A stretch of DNA of 64,000 bases from Pseudomonadota bacterium (GTDB taxonomy: Bacteria; Desulfobacterota; Syntrophobacteria; Syntrophobacterales; Syntrophobacteraceae): positions 1-64,000 of the forward strand of contig JAEZHY010000121.1 of the NCBI GenBank assembly GCA_023416335.1, read 5' to 3'. The notes under the pieces were generated by a model. The model was not told where the DNA came from, ran no database searches, and worked only from the letters and a program-made list of their open reading frames with translations. Below are positions 1 through 9,165 of the stretch, piece by piece; within the stretch, counting starts at the first letter, position 1, and every line of letters starts with the position of its first letter. The position numbers and the translations under genes were made by a program.

Positions 1-201
1 GCTAAATTCGACTTCAAGCAAAAGCAGCAACAATCCTTGGTTGAAATTTTATCAAAGATTGTCCGGGAGCGCAATGTTAAACTGCGCGAACGGAAAAAGA
101 CCCGACTGCCTGTCCAATGCAAACTCAGAAGACGATTTTATCATCTAACGGAAATAATTATGGTTTTCTTTGTATCGAAGAGGTATCATTACGAAAATTG
201 A
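1..201 (+). CDS. possible 3' end of a gene entering from the left
   Basis: Frame 1 is open from the first base to a TGA at 199-201, giving 66 residues rich in lysine, arginine and glutamine at the start. I do not recognise a family. It could be the tail of a truncated gene whose beginning lies outside the window, or chance: 66 codons is not long enough to be sure. No start codon with a ribosome binding site precedes it inside the window. Confidence 0.2.
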   Translation, partial: AKFDFKQKQQQSLVEILSKIVRERNVKLRERKKTRLPVQCKLRRRFYHLTEIIMVFFVSKRYHYEN

Positions 202-302
202 GAGATTAGAGTTTTGTTGCCGAATTTGATCGTTGGAATTGAGCGCCGGTTGAGTCAGGTAAAAAGGTATCTCTGGTCTCCGGAAATCATGAACAGAGGT
301 GT

Positions 303-527
303 ATGATGGAATTTGCAAAAATCCTTGGTTTTCCCTTAACCCTGATCGGCCTTATCCTGTATTCTCCACCGCTGCAGGATCTTTTTGCTCGCGCCTTCGG
401 TCCGTCGGCAAGTCTGAGCGGTTTGGTCGTCTTCGCGGTCGGTTGGGCCTTGCTGCTTGGGTATGCAGCCTTTAACCTTGGACGGGAAAGTCAGGAAAAA
501 AAGGAAACGGAATTAACCTGGAAATGA
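303..527 (+). CDS. small two-helix inner-membrane protein, unknown function
   Basis: Seventy-four residues. Two hydrophobic segments are visible (about residues 5-24 and 40-58), followed by a charged tail rich in lysine and glutamate, which fits a small inner-membrane protein with a cytoplasmic C-terminus. An AGAGG stretch lies just ahead of two consecutive ATG codons (303 and 306), so the exact start is uncertain by one codon. The gene is followed by a perfect hairpin at 545-567 that separates it from the convergent gene at 596-1231. No family is recognised and no operon partner is evident. Confidence 0.6.
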   Translation: MMEFAKILGFPLTLIGLILYSPPLQDLFARAFGPSASLSGLVVFAVGWALLLGYAAFNLGRESQEKKETELTWK

Positions 528-544
528 TTTTGCCGGTAATAAAG

Positions 545-567
545 GGGGGAGATCAAAAATCTCCCCC
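545..567. terminator. hairpin between convergent genes, probable bidirectional terminator
   Basis: GGGGGAGAT at 545-553 pairs perfectly with ATCTCCCCC at 559-567 around a 5-nt A-rich loop. It sits 18 bp after the stop of the 74-residue membrane protein and 29 bp after the stop of the convergent gene. There is no long T tract, so termination efficiency is inferred from position and stem strength only. Confidence 0.55.
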
Positions 568-595
568 TCAAAGTGCCGGTTACGGTAAATAAAGA

Positions 596-1231
596 TCAAA
601 CTTCCTGTTTCTTAAAAATACTCAACATTCTTCCTCCAACCACTGTACCGGCCAGAAGAATCGCCGCTCCAACCGCAAGCATGGAAATCAAGCTCAGCAT
701 AAGCGGAGAAATACCTACCAGGGCTAGAATGCCCAGAGCAATTGCACCAAGTCCTGCAAGGGTTTCAATACCGTAAGGTGAGGCCGTGCTCTCGTGGAAA
801 CTCTCACTCGCAACTTGTGATTCAAGTGTGTTCAATTTGGCGTTAATCGTACTGTCCACAATTAGCGCAAAGCCGAACGCGATAGCGGCAATGGGAACCA
901 ACACCAGGGGTTTTACGCCGACTACCGCAATAATCCCAAGGGCGATCCCGCCGACACCGCAAACAAAATTCGTCGCAATACCGCCCCAGTAGGAAAGAGT
1001 CGTCGTCTCTCTCAAGGACGAGAAGCGAGCACCGACCGCGCCGGATTCAAAAACAAGGGCGGAGCCCAGCACTATTGTTGCCACTGACGCGAGAACGACT
1101 GGATAAACCTGCGCCAATCCGATGATTGCCAGTGCAATCGCGCCGACACCGGCCAGACCTTCTACAAAGGACGTCCCCGCTGCAACTTTAGCGGGTTCCC
1201 GAAAATATCTCTGGGGGCTAATGCCGTTCAT
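596..1231 (-). CDS. multi-pass membrane protein with internal repeats
   Basis: A 211-residue, strongly hydrophobic protein. The sequence contains three related blocks of about 60-65 residues, each with a Gly/Ala/Ile-rich helix pair of the type G-IGAIALGIIALVG followed by a second helix ending in a small-residue-rich G-AL motif; about six transmembrane helices are expected. Charged linkers separate the blocks. The start ATG at 1231 is preceded by GGAGGTGG, a good ribosome binding site. The repeat pattern suggests internal triplication of a two-helix unit. I do not recognise the family and propose no function beyond integral inner-membrane protein. Confidence 0.7.
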   Translation of the reverse strand: MNGISPQRYFREPAKVAAGTSFVEGLAGVGAIALAIIGLAQVYPVVLASVATIVLGSALVFESGAVGARFSSLRETTTLSYWGGIATNFVCGVGGIALGIIAVVGVKPLVLVPIAAIAFGFALIVDSTINAKLNTLESQVASESFHESTASPYGIETLAGLGAIALGILALVGISPLMLSLISMLAVGAAILLAGTVVGGRMLSIFKKQEV

Positions 1232-1951
1232 TGTACCACCTCCACTGAATTTTGTATCAAAAGACTTTCTTGTCTTTCAAAGATCCTCTTTTCATAATGA
1301 AATCATTTTCAGTGGAAAATCAATAATATAGGAACTCGCAACAGAGGAATGCGGGCTTGCGGGGTTTGACTTGCCGAGAAGTTATACCGATGGTCTTCCG
1401 CCCGGAAAAATGTGTGTCCGACGTCCAGTCGGAACAATAAATTGGTCCAACCGGGACCCCCTTCTGTCGAACACATCAATAACAATCTGTTAATACAGGT
1501 AATATAATACAGAATACATCAAAAGGGGGTAATATCCTGCCTGCACCGTCCGCACAGTAAAAGGATTACCCTGTCCCGCGTGAATGTCCGCAACACGGGA
1601 TCCCCATCCCGAAGTCGTGAAATAACAGGGTATAACCGTTCCGCTTCGGGGTTTCTTTCCAGCAGAAGATCTCTCGGTCCAAACTACTCCTTTGAAAATA
1701 CTGAAATTCCGGAAGAGCCGCCGCAGGCCGGAACGGCCTGGAGTAGCCCGACTGTCCATATGTATGCCGAACGGATTCCATTTCCTTGGGATTCCCCTTG
1801 TTCGCATAGCAAATTTGTTCAAGAGTAAAAATTACTAAAGCGTTCCCCTACTGCGCCGATTTATATTGAGAATCCCATAGACAAAGAGTTTTTTGTCCTG
1901 TAGCCTTAACTTGCTGATCTGTATCTAAAACTTCCAATCAAAGGGCAAGAC
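1232..1951. other. gene-poor stretch, nothing convincing
   Basis: About 720 bp between the triplicated membrane protein and the lipoprotein gene. Overlapping open frames occur on both strands at 1490-1828, but they have no family resemblance, no good ribosome binding sites and skewed composition (Arg/Ser/Pro rich), so I treat them as chance. No hairpin-plus-T-tract or RNA gene was recognised. Confidence 0.5.
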
Positions 1952-2359
1952 ATGAATAGCTGCTATAAGTCTATCCTTGCATTATTTCTGCTTATTTGCT
2001 TCGGCTGCTGCGGGACGAGCCCCTGCTCTCCCCCTCCCACGGCCTCATCGGTTCCATATGAATATAAACATCCCGAATTTACGCCCCAGAGTCTGAGCTG
2101 GATTCGGGAAGGCATGAGCGTCGAGGAACTGGAGAGAATTTTCGGATATCCTGACAGAAGCCATGAAAGAAAAGTCGGCCTGACCAAATTCCTTATCTAC
2201 GAATATGACATGGCAAAGAACCCACACTATTCTCATCAGTTTGATGTGACCAACACTTTTTATTTTGGTGTAGACCAGAGTCCCCCGTATCTGAAGAAAT
2301 GGGAGGTCGAATACGTCCATACGCGGCCTTATGCTGCCGCTCCAGGGAGGGTTGAATAA
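1952..2359 (+). CDS. SmpA/OmlA-like small outer-membrane lipoprotein
   Basis: A 135-residue protein with an N-terminal signal peptide ending in a cysteine-rich lipobox-like stretch (ICFGC at about residues 15-19), so it is probably lipid-anchored. After a proline/serine-rich linker comes a segment resembling the BamE/SmpA/OmlA fold: a Trp-Ile-x-x-Gly-Met-Ser helix followed by a Phe-Gly-x-Pro-Asp turn (residues about 49-70), then beta-strand-like sequence with several Tyr. Family members bind outer-membrane assembly partners or beta-lactamase inhibitors; the role here is not known. The gene stands alone. Several adjacent cysteines make the exact modified residue uncertain. Confidence 0.65.
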   Translation: MNSCYKSILALFLLICFGCCGTSPCSPPPTASSVPYEYKHPEFTPQSLSWIREGMSVEELERIFGYPDRSHERKVGLTKFLIYEYDMAKNPHYSHQFDVTNTFYFGVDQSPPYLKKWEVEYVHTRPYAAAPGRVE

Positions 2360-3020
2360 GATATATCGAGTCCCCATCAACCTAGCCAGGCTGGTCCGAC
2401 CGTGATACGTTCGTCTTGCCCCTGTAGAAAAAGATTGTGGCGCTGGATTCGGCTCCTTCAGATCCCCCCTGCTTTCAGTGCCAATCCATGAGCGCCACAA
2501 TCCGAATCTCTTACCGCTTTTTAAGCAACTTGCATGCCAAGAGTTCCGAACTTGCCGAGCTTCATATATGTGTGCGCACTCCGCTTGAACAGTTGACTCC
2601 CGGAGAACCACCCGCGTGCAAGGCCCGCCACCCGGCAAGAATCGGATTGCTGCGGGAAACGCCTAATCCGGGATGGATCTCTAATTGTCATTCCCGTCCG
2701 ATTAAATGATCGATTCTGACAAGACCAACAACGTTTCTTATGGGCCGGAGGCATCCAACCCGCCCTCCCGAGTCGAAGGAAATAGATCGAATTACGCACT
2801 AATTGGGAATTCGCGGATAGATTTAAATACAAAAATGTAATTATAGCCAATGACTTAGCACCGAAAGACCTATGCAATGGATCAGTCAGAGGAGAAATGG
2901 CGATTCCATTCGCCTGCACTCTGAACCTGATACAATATCGTCCTGGAATTTTGGGACAGCTCTTTTGAAATCCCGGGAACTTTCGTGTTAAGATTTAGGA
3001 TACAGGCCCGCTGCTGAAGA
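2360..3020. other. intergenic, no supported gene
   Basis: About 660 bp with overlapping short frames on both strands. None has a recognisable domain or a good ribosome binding site, and composition is similar in all frames. It leads directly into the first copy of the dispersed ~270-bp repeat. Confidence 0.45.
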
Positions 3021-3298
3021 ACCTGGGGCAGCAGAGCCGCATTCAAAGTACGAAGACAAAGACTTTCCAACCACGAAAGGCACGAAAATCACGAAGAAAA
3101 ACAATTGGATAAAGTCGCAGGCTCGGTGGAGCGGAGAGGCTGTGCCGTGATGTCGATGAAAACCAGCCCAAACCCGGTCGATTACGACACCGTCTCGGAG
3201 CGCAACCCATCGCTTTTTGGATGAACGATACGAGTTCGAAACACACGAAAGTGCCGTTCAGTTCTCCTCGGCTCAAAGTGGACCTGAGAGGTTGATAT
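3021..3298 (+). repeat. dispersed ~270-bp repeat, copy 1
   Basis: Shared with 8316-8536 and 8896-9158. Common landmarks in order are a CCTGGGGCAGCAGAGCCGC-like block, an AACCACGAAA-x-CACGAAA block, TGTCGATGAAAAC, GGTCGRTTACGACACNGTC, GGAGCGCAACCCATCG, and (copies 1 and 3 only) GTGCCGTTCAGTTC with a final GAGGTTGAT. The copy ends about 80 bp before agmatine deiminase, so it forms that gene's upstream region. Short reverse-strand frames in all three copies encode a similar Arg/Ser-rich peptide; I regard them as repeat-encoded noise. Confidence 0.8.
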
Positions 3299-3379
3299 TA
3301 AAAAGTTACGGAACTCGGCAGCTAAGACTCCAGCTGAGAAAACAAGAAAATGACCCGTGGTGGTACAAAGGACATACAG

Positions 3380-4414
3380 GTGAACAGATCGAAACGAAGA
3401 TTGCCCGCAGAGTGGGAGGAACAGGACGGCGTGCTCATGGCATGGCCCCATGCACGGACCGACTGGGCCCCCGATCTCGATGCGGTGCGGCGTGTAACGG
3501 TCGATATAGCGAGGGAAATTACCAAATCCGAGCGTCTCGTGGTTGTGGCGCCCAATCCCGAAGACGCCAGGCGATCGATGCGTGATGGAGGAGTGTCTCT
3601 CGACCGCGTACAATTCCATAGTGTTGAGACCAATGATACATGGGCCAGGGATTTCGGCCCGATCACGGTTATGGAGAACAGCGAACCGATACTCCTCGAT
3701 TTCGGCTTCAATGGATGGGGGCTCAAATTCGCTTCCGACCTCGACAACCAGATCACCCGCAATCTCGGACAGTGCGGAGCCTTTGGAAAGAACCGCCTCG
3801 AGACGGTCGGGTTTGTGCTCGAAGGCGGAAGCATTGAAAGCGACGGCCGGGGCACGGTCCTCACTACTTCGCAATGCCTTCTGAGTCCCAACCGGAACCC
3901 GCACATGCGCCGGGAAGACATTACGGCATTCCTGAGTGAAAAGCTCGGGGCGGAACGCATTCTGTGGATTGAAAACGGGCACCTGGAGGGTGACGACACA
4001 GACGCCCATATCGATACGCTGGCGCGGTTTTGCCCGTACGACACAATAGCTTATACCGCGTGCGACGATCCCTCGGACGAGCACTACGGCCCTCTGCGGG
4101 AAATGGCCGCGGAACTGAAGTCCTTCAGGACTCCGGAAGGCCGGCCGTACAAGCTGGTGCCTCTGCCCTGGCCCGCGGCCTGTCACGATGAAAACGGTCA
4201 GAGAATTCCCGCGACATATGCCAATTTTCTCATTATAAACGGATCGGTTCTCGTTCCGACCTACGGGAGCAAACAGGATGCGGTTGCACTCGATGCAATC
4301 CGGGAGGTTTTCCCGGACAGGCGCGTTGCAGGCGTCCATTGCCTCCCCCTGCTGGTCGGACGAGGTTCCCTTCATTGCATCACCATGCAGATACCGAAAG
4401 GAGTCCTGGCATGA
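3380..4414 (+). CDS. aguA: agmatine deiminase (peptidyl-arginine deiminase family)
   Basis: Hydrolyses agmatine to N-carbamoylputrescine and ammonia, the first step of the deiminase route from agmatine to putrescine. It carries the guanidine-modifying enzyme landmarks in order: WPHARTDW near the start, NDTWARDFGP with the conserved Asp, a LEGGS motif, GHLEGDDTDAHID with the catalytic His region, and SLHCIT, whose Cys333 is the expected nucleophile. I chose GTG 3380 (344 residues, usual family length) because AAAGGA lies 8 nt ahead; an ATG at 3350 in the same frame has only a weak site. The stop overlaps the ATG of the next gene (ATGA), indicating translational coupling with aguB, which confirms the assignment. 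A repeat copy lies immediately upstream. Confidence 0.93.
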   Translation: MNRSKRRLPAEWEEQDGVLMAWPHARTDWAPDLDAVRRVTVDIAREITKSERLVVVAPNPEDARRSMRDGGVSLDRVQFHSVETNDTWARDFGPITVMENSEPILLDFGFNGWGLKFASDLDNQITRNLGQCGAFGKNRLETVGFVLEGGSIESDGRGTVLTTSQCLLSPNRNPHMRREDITAFLSEKLGAERILWIENGHLEGDDTDAHIDTLARFCPYDTIAYTACDDPSDEHYGPLREMAAELKSFRTPEGRPYKLVPLPWPAACHDENGQRIPATYANFLIINGSVLVPTYGSKQDAVALDAIREVFPDRRVAGVHCLPLLVGRGSLHCITMQIPKGVLA

Positions 4415-5295
4415 AAAGCCTTATCGCCGGGCTTGTTCAGCAAAGTTGCACCAGCGACCGCGCAGCCAACCTCGAGAAAAGCTTCGCGGGCATTCGCGAA
4501 GCCGCGTCAAGAGGCGCCGAACTGATCGTGCTCCAGGAACTGCATCTTGGACCCTACTTCTGCCAGACAGAGGATGCTGCGAACTTCAACCTTGCCGAGT
4601 CCATTCCGGGACCTTCCACGGATGCTCTGGGTATCCTGGCCCATGAACTGAACGTCGTCATTGTAGCTTCGATTTTCGAGCGCCGTGCCCCTGGGCTTTA
4701 CCACAACACGGCTGTGGTCATCGAAAGGGATGGCTCGCTTGCCGGAAGGTACCGCAAGATGCACATCCCTGACGATCCCGGCTATTACGAGAAATACTAT
4801 TTCACCCCGGGGGACCTCGGTTTCCACCCCTTGGCATCCTCAGTTGGCAAGCTCGGGATCCTGGTCTGCTGGGACCAGTGGTATCCTGAAGCGGCAAGAC
4901 TGATGGCAATGGCGGGGGCCAATCTGCTCGTCTACCCCACCACTATCGGATGGGAAACGAGTGAGTCGCCCGAGGAGCGGCAGTTAATGCTGGATGCCTG
5001 GATCACTATCCAGCGGTCGCACGCTGTCGCAAACGGCCTGCCGGTCATCAGCGCCAACCGGGTCGGCTTCGAGCCCGCTCCGGGGGGAAGCGGCGCAGGC
5101 CAGACCTTCTGGGGAAACAGCATGATCCTTGGCCCGCAGGGTGAGTTCCTTGCAAGGGCTTCCAGCGATCGCGAAGAGGTCCTTACCGCCCGAATCGACC
5201 TTGAGAGGACCGAAGTCGTCCGGCGCAACTGGCCTTTCCTCAGAGATCGCCGGATCGATGCGTATGGAGACCTCCTGCGTCGTTATCGCGATTGA
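4411..5295 (+). CDS. aguB: N-carbamoylputrescine amidase
   Basis: Nitrilase-superfamily enzyme of 294 residues that converts N-carbamoylputrescine to putrescine, CO2 and ammonia. The Glu-Lys-Cys triad is visible: Glu43 in LQELHLGPYF, Lys116 in RKMHIPDDPGY, and Cys153 in LVCWDQWYPEAAR, the last being characteristic of the carbamoylputrescine subgroup. The start ATG at 4411 overlaps the aguA stop and follows GAAAGGAG, so the pair is translated as one unit. A frame-upstream extension exists but lies inside aguA and is rejected. Together aguA and aguB give a complete agmatine-to-putrescine pathway; no arginine decarboxylase is seen in the window. Confidence 0.94.
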   Translation: MKSLIAGLVQQSCTSDRAANLEKSFAGIREAASRGAELIVLQELHLGPYFCQTEDAANFNLAESIPGPSTDALGILAHELNVVIVASIFERRAPGLYHNTAVVIERDGSLAGRYRKMHIPDDPGYYEKYYFTPGDLGFHPLASSVGKLGILVCWDQWYPEAARLMAMAGANLLVYPTTIGWETSESPEERQLMLDAWITIQRSHAVANGLPVISANRVGFEPAPGGSGAGQTFWGNSMILGPQGEFLARASSDREEVLTARIDLERTEVVRRNWPFLRDRRIDAYGDLLRRYRD

Positions 5296-5360
5296 ACGCG
5301 TGGGTTCCACGCAGTGACTCTCATTCAACACACATCCATTCGTTGGAGGACAGGAGAACT

Positions 5361-6365
5361 TTGAAACCGGGAATCTGTCTGCTCATGGGAGATCCAAGCG
5401 GCATCGGGCCCGAACTTGTCGTCAAACTGCTGGTCCGCCTGGAGGAATATGATTCCGCAAAAGTACTGCTGCTCGGAGACAGGTGGATATTCGAAAAAGC
5501 CCGCAAGTCAGTGGGGACAAACATCCAAATACCCGCGATTACCCACCCGGATCAGTTCGCCGAATCTCCGTCCCCTGTCTTTCTGGAAACCGACTTTCTG
5601 AGGCCCGGCGATCTCATCCCGGCTCGAGCAACTTTTGAATCGGGAACTGCCGCCCTCAAGTCGCTCCGCCTGGCGGTCGATCTGGCAAAAAACGGCTTTA
5701 TCGACGGGATCTGCTATGCTCCTTTAAACAAGGAAGCCCTTCATCTGGCCGGCATGCAGTTCCCGGACGAACTGCGGTTCTTCGCTCATGAACTCGGCCA
5801 CGCGGGAGACTCGGGAGAACTCAATGTCATGGGCGATGTCTGGACTTCCCGCGTGACAAGTCATGTCCCGCTTTCCGAAGTCTCGCGACTCGTGACGGTC
5901 CCGGCTGTGCTCAAGGCCATCAGGCTTATTCACCGAACGATGCAAAAATCGGGAATCGCCGCCCCTCGCATAGCAGTCGCGGCTCTCAATCCCCATGCAG
6001 GCGACGGCGGGAACTTCGGCCGGGAAGAAATCGACGTAATCGGACCGGCCGTTTCGGAAGCCGCCGCGCACGGTATAGATGCTCAGGGACCTTTCCCCGC
6101 GGATACGATCTTCCTGAAGTTGCGTGACGGGCTCTTCGATGCCGTGGTAACCATGTATCACGACCAGGGACAGATCGCCATGAAGCTCATGGGTTTTCAG
6201 CGCGGAATCACGGTTGCCGGCGGGCTGCCCCTGCCCATTGCAACCCCGGCCCACGGCACGGCTTTCGACATTGCAGGTCAGTGCCGTGCCGATGTCGGTG
6301 CAATGGTTGAAGCCTTCAAACTTGTAGTGCGCCTGGCAGGCAACTCCCGGATAAGAGTTGTGTAG
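5361..6365 (+). CDS. PdxA-like 4-phosphohydroxy-L-threonine dehydrogenase family
   Basis: A 334-residue metal-dependent NAD(P)-type dehydrogenase of the PdxA family. It begins with ICLLMGDPSGIGPE, continues with TSHVPL (metal-binding His), MYHDQGQIAMKLMGF (second His) and GITVAGGLP followed by AHGTAFDIAG (third His), all family hallmarks. The start is TTG 5361, with GGAGG about 10 nt upstream and the ATG-less beginning matching the family N-terminus; the longer frame from 5292 adds unrelated residues. It lies 65 bp after aguB on the same strand. Family members act either in vitamin B6 synthesis or in catabolic oxidation of hydroxylated acids (PdxA2 type). Placement after agmatine catabolism genes favours a metabolic link, but this is inference. 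Confidence 0.88.
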   Translation: MKPGICLLMGDPSGIGPELVVKLLVRLEEYDSAKVLLLGDRWIFEKARKSVGTNIQIPAITHPDQFAESPSPVFLETDFLRPGDLIPARATFESGTAALKSLRLAVDLAKNGFIDGICYAPLNKEALHLAGMQFPDELRFFAHELGHAGDSGELNVMGDVWTSRVTSHVPLSEVSRLVTVPAVLKAIRLIHRTMQKSGIAAPRIAVAALNPHAGDGGNFGREEIDVIGPAVSEAAAHGIDAQGPFPADTIFLKLRDGLFDAVVTMYHDQGQIAMKLMGFQRGITVAGGLPLPIATPAHGTAFDIAGQCRADVGAMVEAFKLVVRLAGNSRIRVV

Positions 6366-6438
6366 ACCGGATCTGCTGCCCCGGCGCGTCAGCGTAGAAG
6401 GGCAAAGTCAAACGACTTGGCGAAATTCGGCCTGACAA

Positions 6439-7965
6439 TCAAAAAAGTCTTCGATCCAGCGACCTGTACTGCACAGCTTCCAGGAGGTGATTGGTTGCTA
6501 TGTTTTCGCAGCGATCCAGGTCGGCTATGGTCCTGGCCACCTTCAGGATGCGGTGGTAGGCCCGTGCGGAAAGTCCCAGCTGCCGGACGGCCTGATCAAG
6601 GATTTCCTGTCCCCGCGAATCCAGGCGGCAGAACTTTTTCAGATGCTTCGGCTTCAGCTGCGAGTTGGAGTAGATCCCCTCACCTGCCAGCCGTTTGAGC
6701 TGTATCTCCCGCGCCTTTGCGACGCGCTCGCGAACCGAGGCCGATTTTTCGGATCCGCCCTCGGAGCGGAGCTGCTCGAATTTCACCGCCGGCACTTCTA
6801 TGTGCAGGTCGATCCTGTCCAGGATCGGCCCGGAAATCCTGTTGCGATATTTCTGGACATTTGGCGGAGAGCAGGTACAGGGCCTCGTGGAATCGCCCGA
6901 AAAACCGCAGGGGCACGGATTCATGGCAGCCACGAGCATGAACCGCGCGGGATAGGTGAGCGTCACGGCCGCCCTTGCGATTGTGACCCGACCGTCTTCA
7001 AGAGGCTGCCTCAGCAGATCGAGCACGTTTCTCCGGAATTCGGGAAACTCGTCCAGGAACAGGACTCCGTTGTGCGCCAGGCTGACCTCTCCGGGCCGTG
7101 GGATATGCCCTCCCCCAACCAACCCGGCATCCGATATCGTGTGATGAGGCGACCGGAACTGGCGGCGGGTGACAAGAGGACTGTCCCGGAGCATCCCGGC
7201 GACACTGAATACCTTGGACGTCTCCAGCGCCTCCTCGAAGCTGAGAGGAGGCAGAATTCCGGAAATCCTCTGGGCCAGCATCGTCTTGCCCGAACCTGGA
7301 GGGCCTATCATCAGCAGATTATGCGAACCCGCCGCAGCCACCTCGAGACCTCGCTTGGCGTGTTCCTGCCCTTTTACGTCTTCGAAATCGAACTCATCGG
7401 AAACGCTTCCCGCCAGGATGGAATCTATATCGACCGTAAAAGGAGGAATATCGCCCCTGCTGTTCAGAAATTCGACGACCTCCGACAGGTGATTCACAGG
7501 CCGGACCGCTATCGAGTCGATAACGGAAGCTTCCCGGGCGTTCTCGGACGGAACCACGATCTCCTTATATCCGGAATCCCGCGCCCGGATAGCCATCGGC
7601 AGGCAGCCGGCCACCGGTTTCACCCTGCCGTCCAGAGAAAGCTCCCCCGTCATGATCAGGCCCGCGGCCTTGCTTTCGTTTACGATCCCGACTGCGGCCA
7701 GAATCCCGACCGCTATGGGCAGGTCGAACCCCGATCCTTCCTTTTTCAAAGCCGCCGGTGCAAGGTTTACCGTGATCCTCTCGAAAGGGAAGGGATACCC
7801 GCTGTTCTGGATAGCCGCCTTGACCCGGTCCTTGCTCTCCTTGACGATGTTGTCGGGCAGGCCGACTACCGCAAAGTTCACGAACCCCGGCGAAAGGTCC
7901 ACTTCGACTTCAACCAGGACGGCATCGACTCCAAGCGTGCTGCATGTGTAGGTTTTGGCGATCAT
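6439..7965 (-). CDS. comM: YifB/ComM family Mg-chelatase-like AAA+ ATPase
   Basis: A 508-residue protein with the full YifB/ComM architecture. The N-terminal Lon-protease-like fold (about 1-200) includes the conserved opening with [11 protein letters not shown] and VEVDLSPG. A Mg-chelatase AAA+ core follows, with Walker [14 protein letters not shown] and Walker B-like FLDEFPEF. The C-terminal helical lid contains [19 protein letters not shown]. In transformable bacteria ComM is a helicase that promotes branch migration during recombination of incoming DNA, but the gene is also widespread in species not known to be competent. It converges on the PdxA-like gene with a 73-bp gap and stands alone. 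The gene is full length with all nucleotide-binding motifs intact. Confidence 0.93.
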   Translation of the reverse strand: MIAKTYTCSTLGVDAVLVEVEVDLSPGFVNFAVVGLPDNIVKESKDRVKAAIQNSGYPFPFERITVNLAPAALKKEGSGFDLPIAVGILAAVGIVNESKAAGLIMTGELSLDGRVKPVAGCLPMAIRARDSGYKEIVVPSENAREASVIDSIAVRPVNHLSEVVEFLNSRGDIPPFTVDIDSILAGSVSDEFDFEDVKGQEHAKRGLEVAAAGSHNLLMIGPPGSGKTMLAQRISGILPPLSFEEALETSKVFSVAGMLRDSPLVTRRQFRSPHHTISDAGLVGGGHIPRPGEVSLAHNGVLFLDEFPEFRRNVLDLLRQPLEDGRVTIARAAVTLTYPARFMLVAAMNPCPCGFSGDSTRPCTCSPPNVQKYRNRISGPILDRIDLHIEVPAVKFEQLRSEGGSEKSASVRERVAKAREIQLKRLAGEGIYSNSQLKPKHLKKFCRLDSRGQEILDQAVRQLGLSARAYHRILKVARTIADLDRCENIATNHLLEAVQYRSLDRRLF

Positions 7966-8315
7966 GAACCGACATCTCTTATGAAGTTTGGAAGAACCTA
8001 AAATAGCACAACTAATCGGTCGTCAGTGTTGATATGGCAACAAAATAGCCTCAAGTGAGTCTCTGCGCCGATAATGATTTCGTACTCATATATGTTCAAG
8101 GGTGATTCCTGTGTATAGCGGGATGAGTGTTAATTGCGGGCTGCCGTCCTGGCCTCGCAGGCATTATTTGCATAAATTCGCAAGGAAGACAAAGCACTTT
8201 TCAAGAGTACGAACTGCACAGATGCAAAACCGCCCGATAAGTCTCTCTTGAAGCTGGAGCGGAATTTCAACAAATGCCCCGAACTCCCCAATGTTCCGGT
8301 AAAATGATGCAAAAT
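7966..8315. other. intergenic upstream of comM, nothing recognised
   Basis: About 350 bp holding presumably the comM promoter. No coding frame with a family match, no hairpin terminator, and no similarity to the repeats that begin at 8316. Confidence 0.4.
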
Positions 8316-8536
8316 CCCCGGGGCAACAGACCGCTACCAAAATGCAAAAACAAAATCCTTAACCACGAAATTCACGAAAGAAAACAATTGGCTAGGGTCG
8401 CAGGATGGGCGGAGCGGGAGAGACTGTGGCGAGTTGTCGATGAAAACAAGTTCGGCCCCGGTCGGTTACGACACAGTCTCGGAGCGATACCCATCGTTTT
8501 GGGATGAGCAGGAGGAACGAAAATCACGAAAGAAAG
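8316..8536 (+). repeat. dispersed ~270-bp repeat, copy 2 (truncated)
   Basis: Aligns with copies at 3021-3298 and 8896-9158 through the GGGCAACAGACCGC start, the AACCACGAAATTCACGAAAG block, TTGTCGATGAAAAC, GGTCGGTTACGACACAGTC and ATACCCATCG. It lacks the GTGCCGTTCAG ending found in the other two and instead runs into another CACGAAAG motif. Confidence 0.7.
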
Positions 8537-8599
8537 CAGGCTCATGGATCTATAAGGTCCGAGACGAAGGGCACCATCACCCATGACCCATGACCGCCA

Positions 8600-8745
8600 A
8601 AAATATTAACCCTGACAAAACCTTACATAGTGCTACAAATCCTGATAGACCCTGATGGAAGTGGAATCCCAACCCTGACAAACCCTGACCACAGATCTGA
8701 CAAAGGTCTGACAAAGTCTGAAGTGGCTTGAAGAAGCCTGACAGA
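8600..8745 (+). repeat. degenerate short repeats of a CCTGACAAA-type word
   Basis: A stretch between two copies of the dispersed repeat in which CCTGACAAA, CCTGATAGA, CCCTGATGG, TCTGACAAAG and CCTGACAGAC recur roughly ten times in 140 bp. It looks like a decayed simple-sequence array. No coding capacity is evident. Confidence 0.5.
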
Positions 8746-8895
8746 CAGGAGGCAATTTCCGCGATTTCGGACTTTCGTCCGCTTATGTTGTCAAAGAACG
8801 ACCGAGAAACAGGAGAGCTTTCCCGGGTGAAAAAAGTAATGGTAATGGGCACCGGCGCGAACCACCTATGACCTGTTACCCACAGGATACGAAAT

Positions 8896-9158
8896 TCCTG
8901 GAGCAGCACAGCCGCAACCAAAATACGAAAGGCAAAAGCTCACAACCACGAAATACACGAAAATCACGAAAGAAAACAATATGATAAGGCCGATAGGTGA
9001 AGAGACTGTGTCGTGTTGTCGATGAAAACCAGCCCTGCCCTGGTCGGTTACGACACGGTCTCGGAGCGCAACCCATCGTTTATTGATGAGCCGAGATACG
9101 AAATTCACGAAAGTGCCGTTCAGTTCCCCTCGGCTTAAAGTGCACCTAAGAGGTTGAT
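8896..9158 (+). repeat. dispersed ~270-bp repeat, copy 3
   Basis: Full-length partner of copy 1 (3021-3298). It shares the CCTGGAGCAGCACAGCCGC start, the CCACGAAATACACGAAA block, GTTGTCGATGAAAACCAGCC, GGTCGGTTACGACACGGTC, GGAGCGCAACCCATCG, GTGCCGTTCAGTTCCCCTCG and GAGGTTGAT. It abuts the 136-bp tandem repeat that begins at 9166. Confidence 0.8.
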
Positions 9159-9165
9159 GTCAAAC

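Noticed and set aside
1490..1828. Overlapping open frames on both strands (82-110 residues).
   Set aside because: No family pattern, poor ribosome binding sites and compositionally odd; likely chance in GC-rich DNA.
3182..4375. 397-residue reverse frame over the agmatine deiminase gene.
   Set aside because: It is the antisense shadow of a gene with all catalytic motifs; codon bias supports the plus-strand gene only.
6487..8001. 504-residue plus-strand frame opposite comM.
   Set aside because: The minus-strand frame carries the full AAA+ motifs; the plus frame is a GC-driven shadow.
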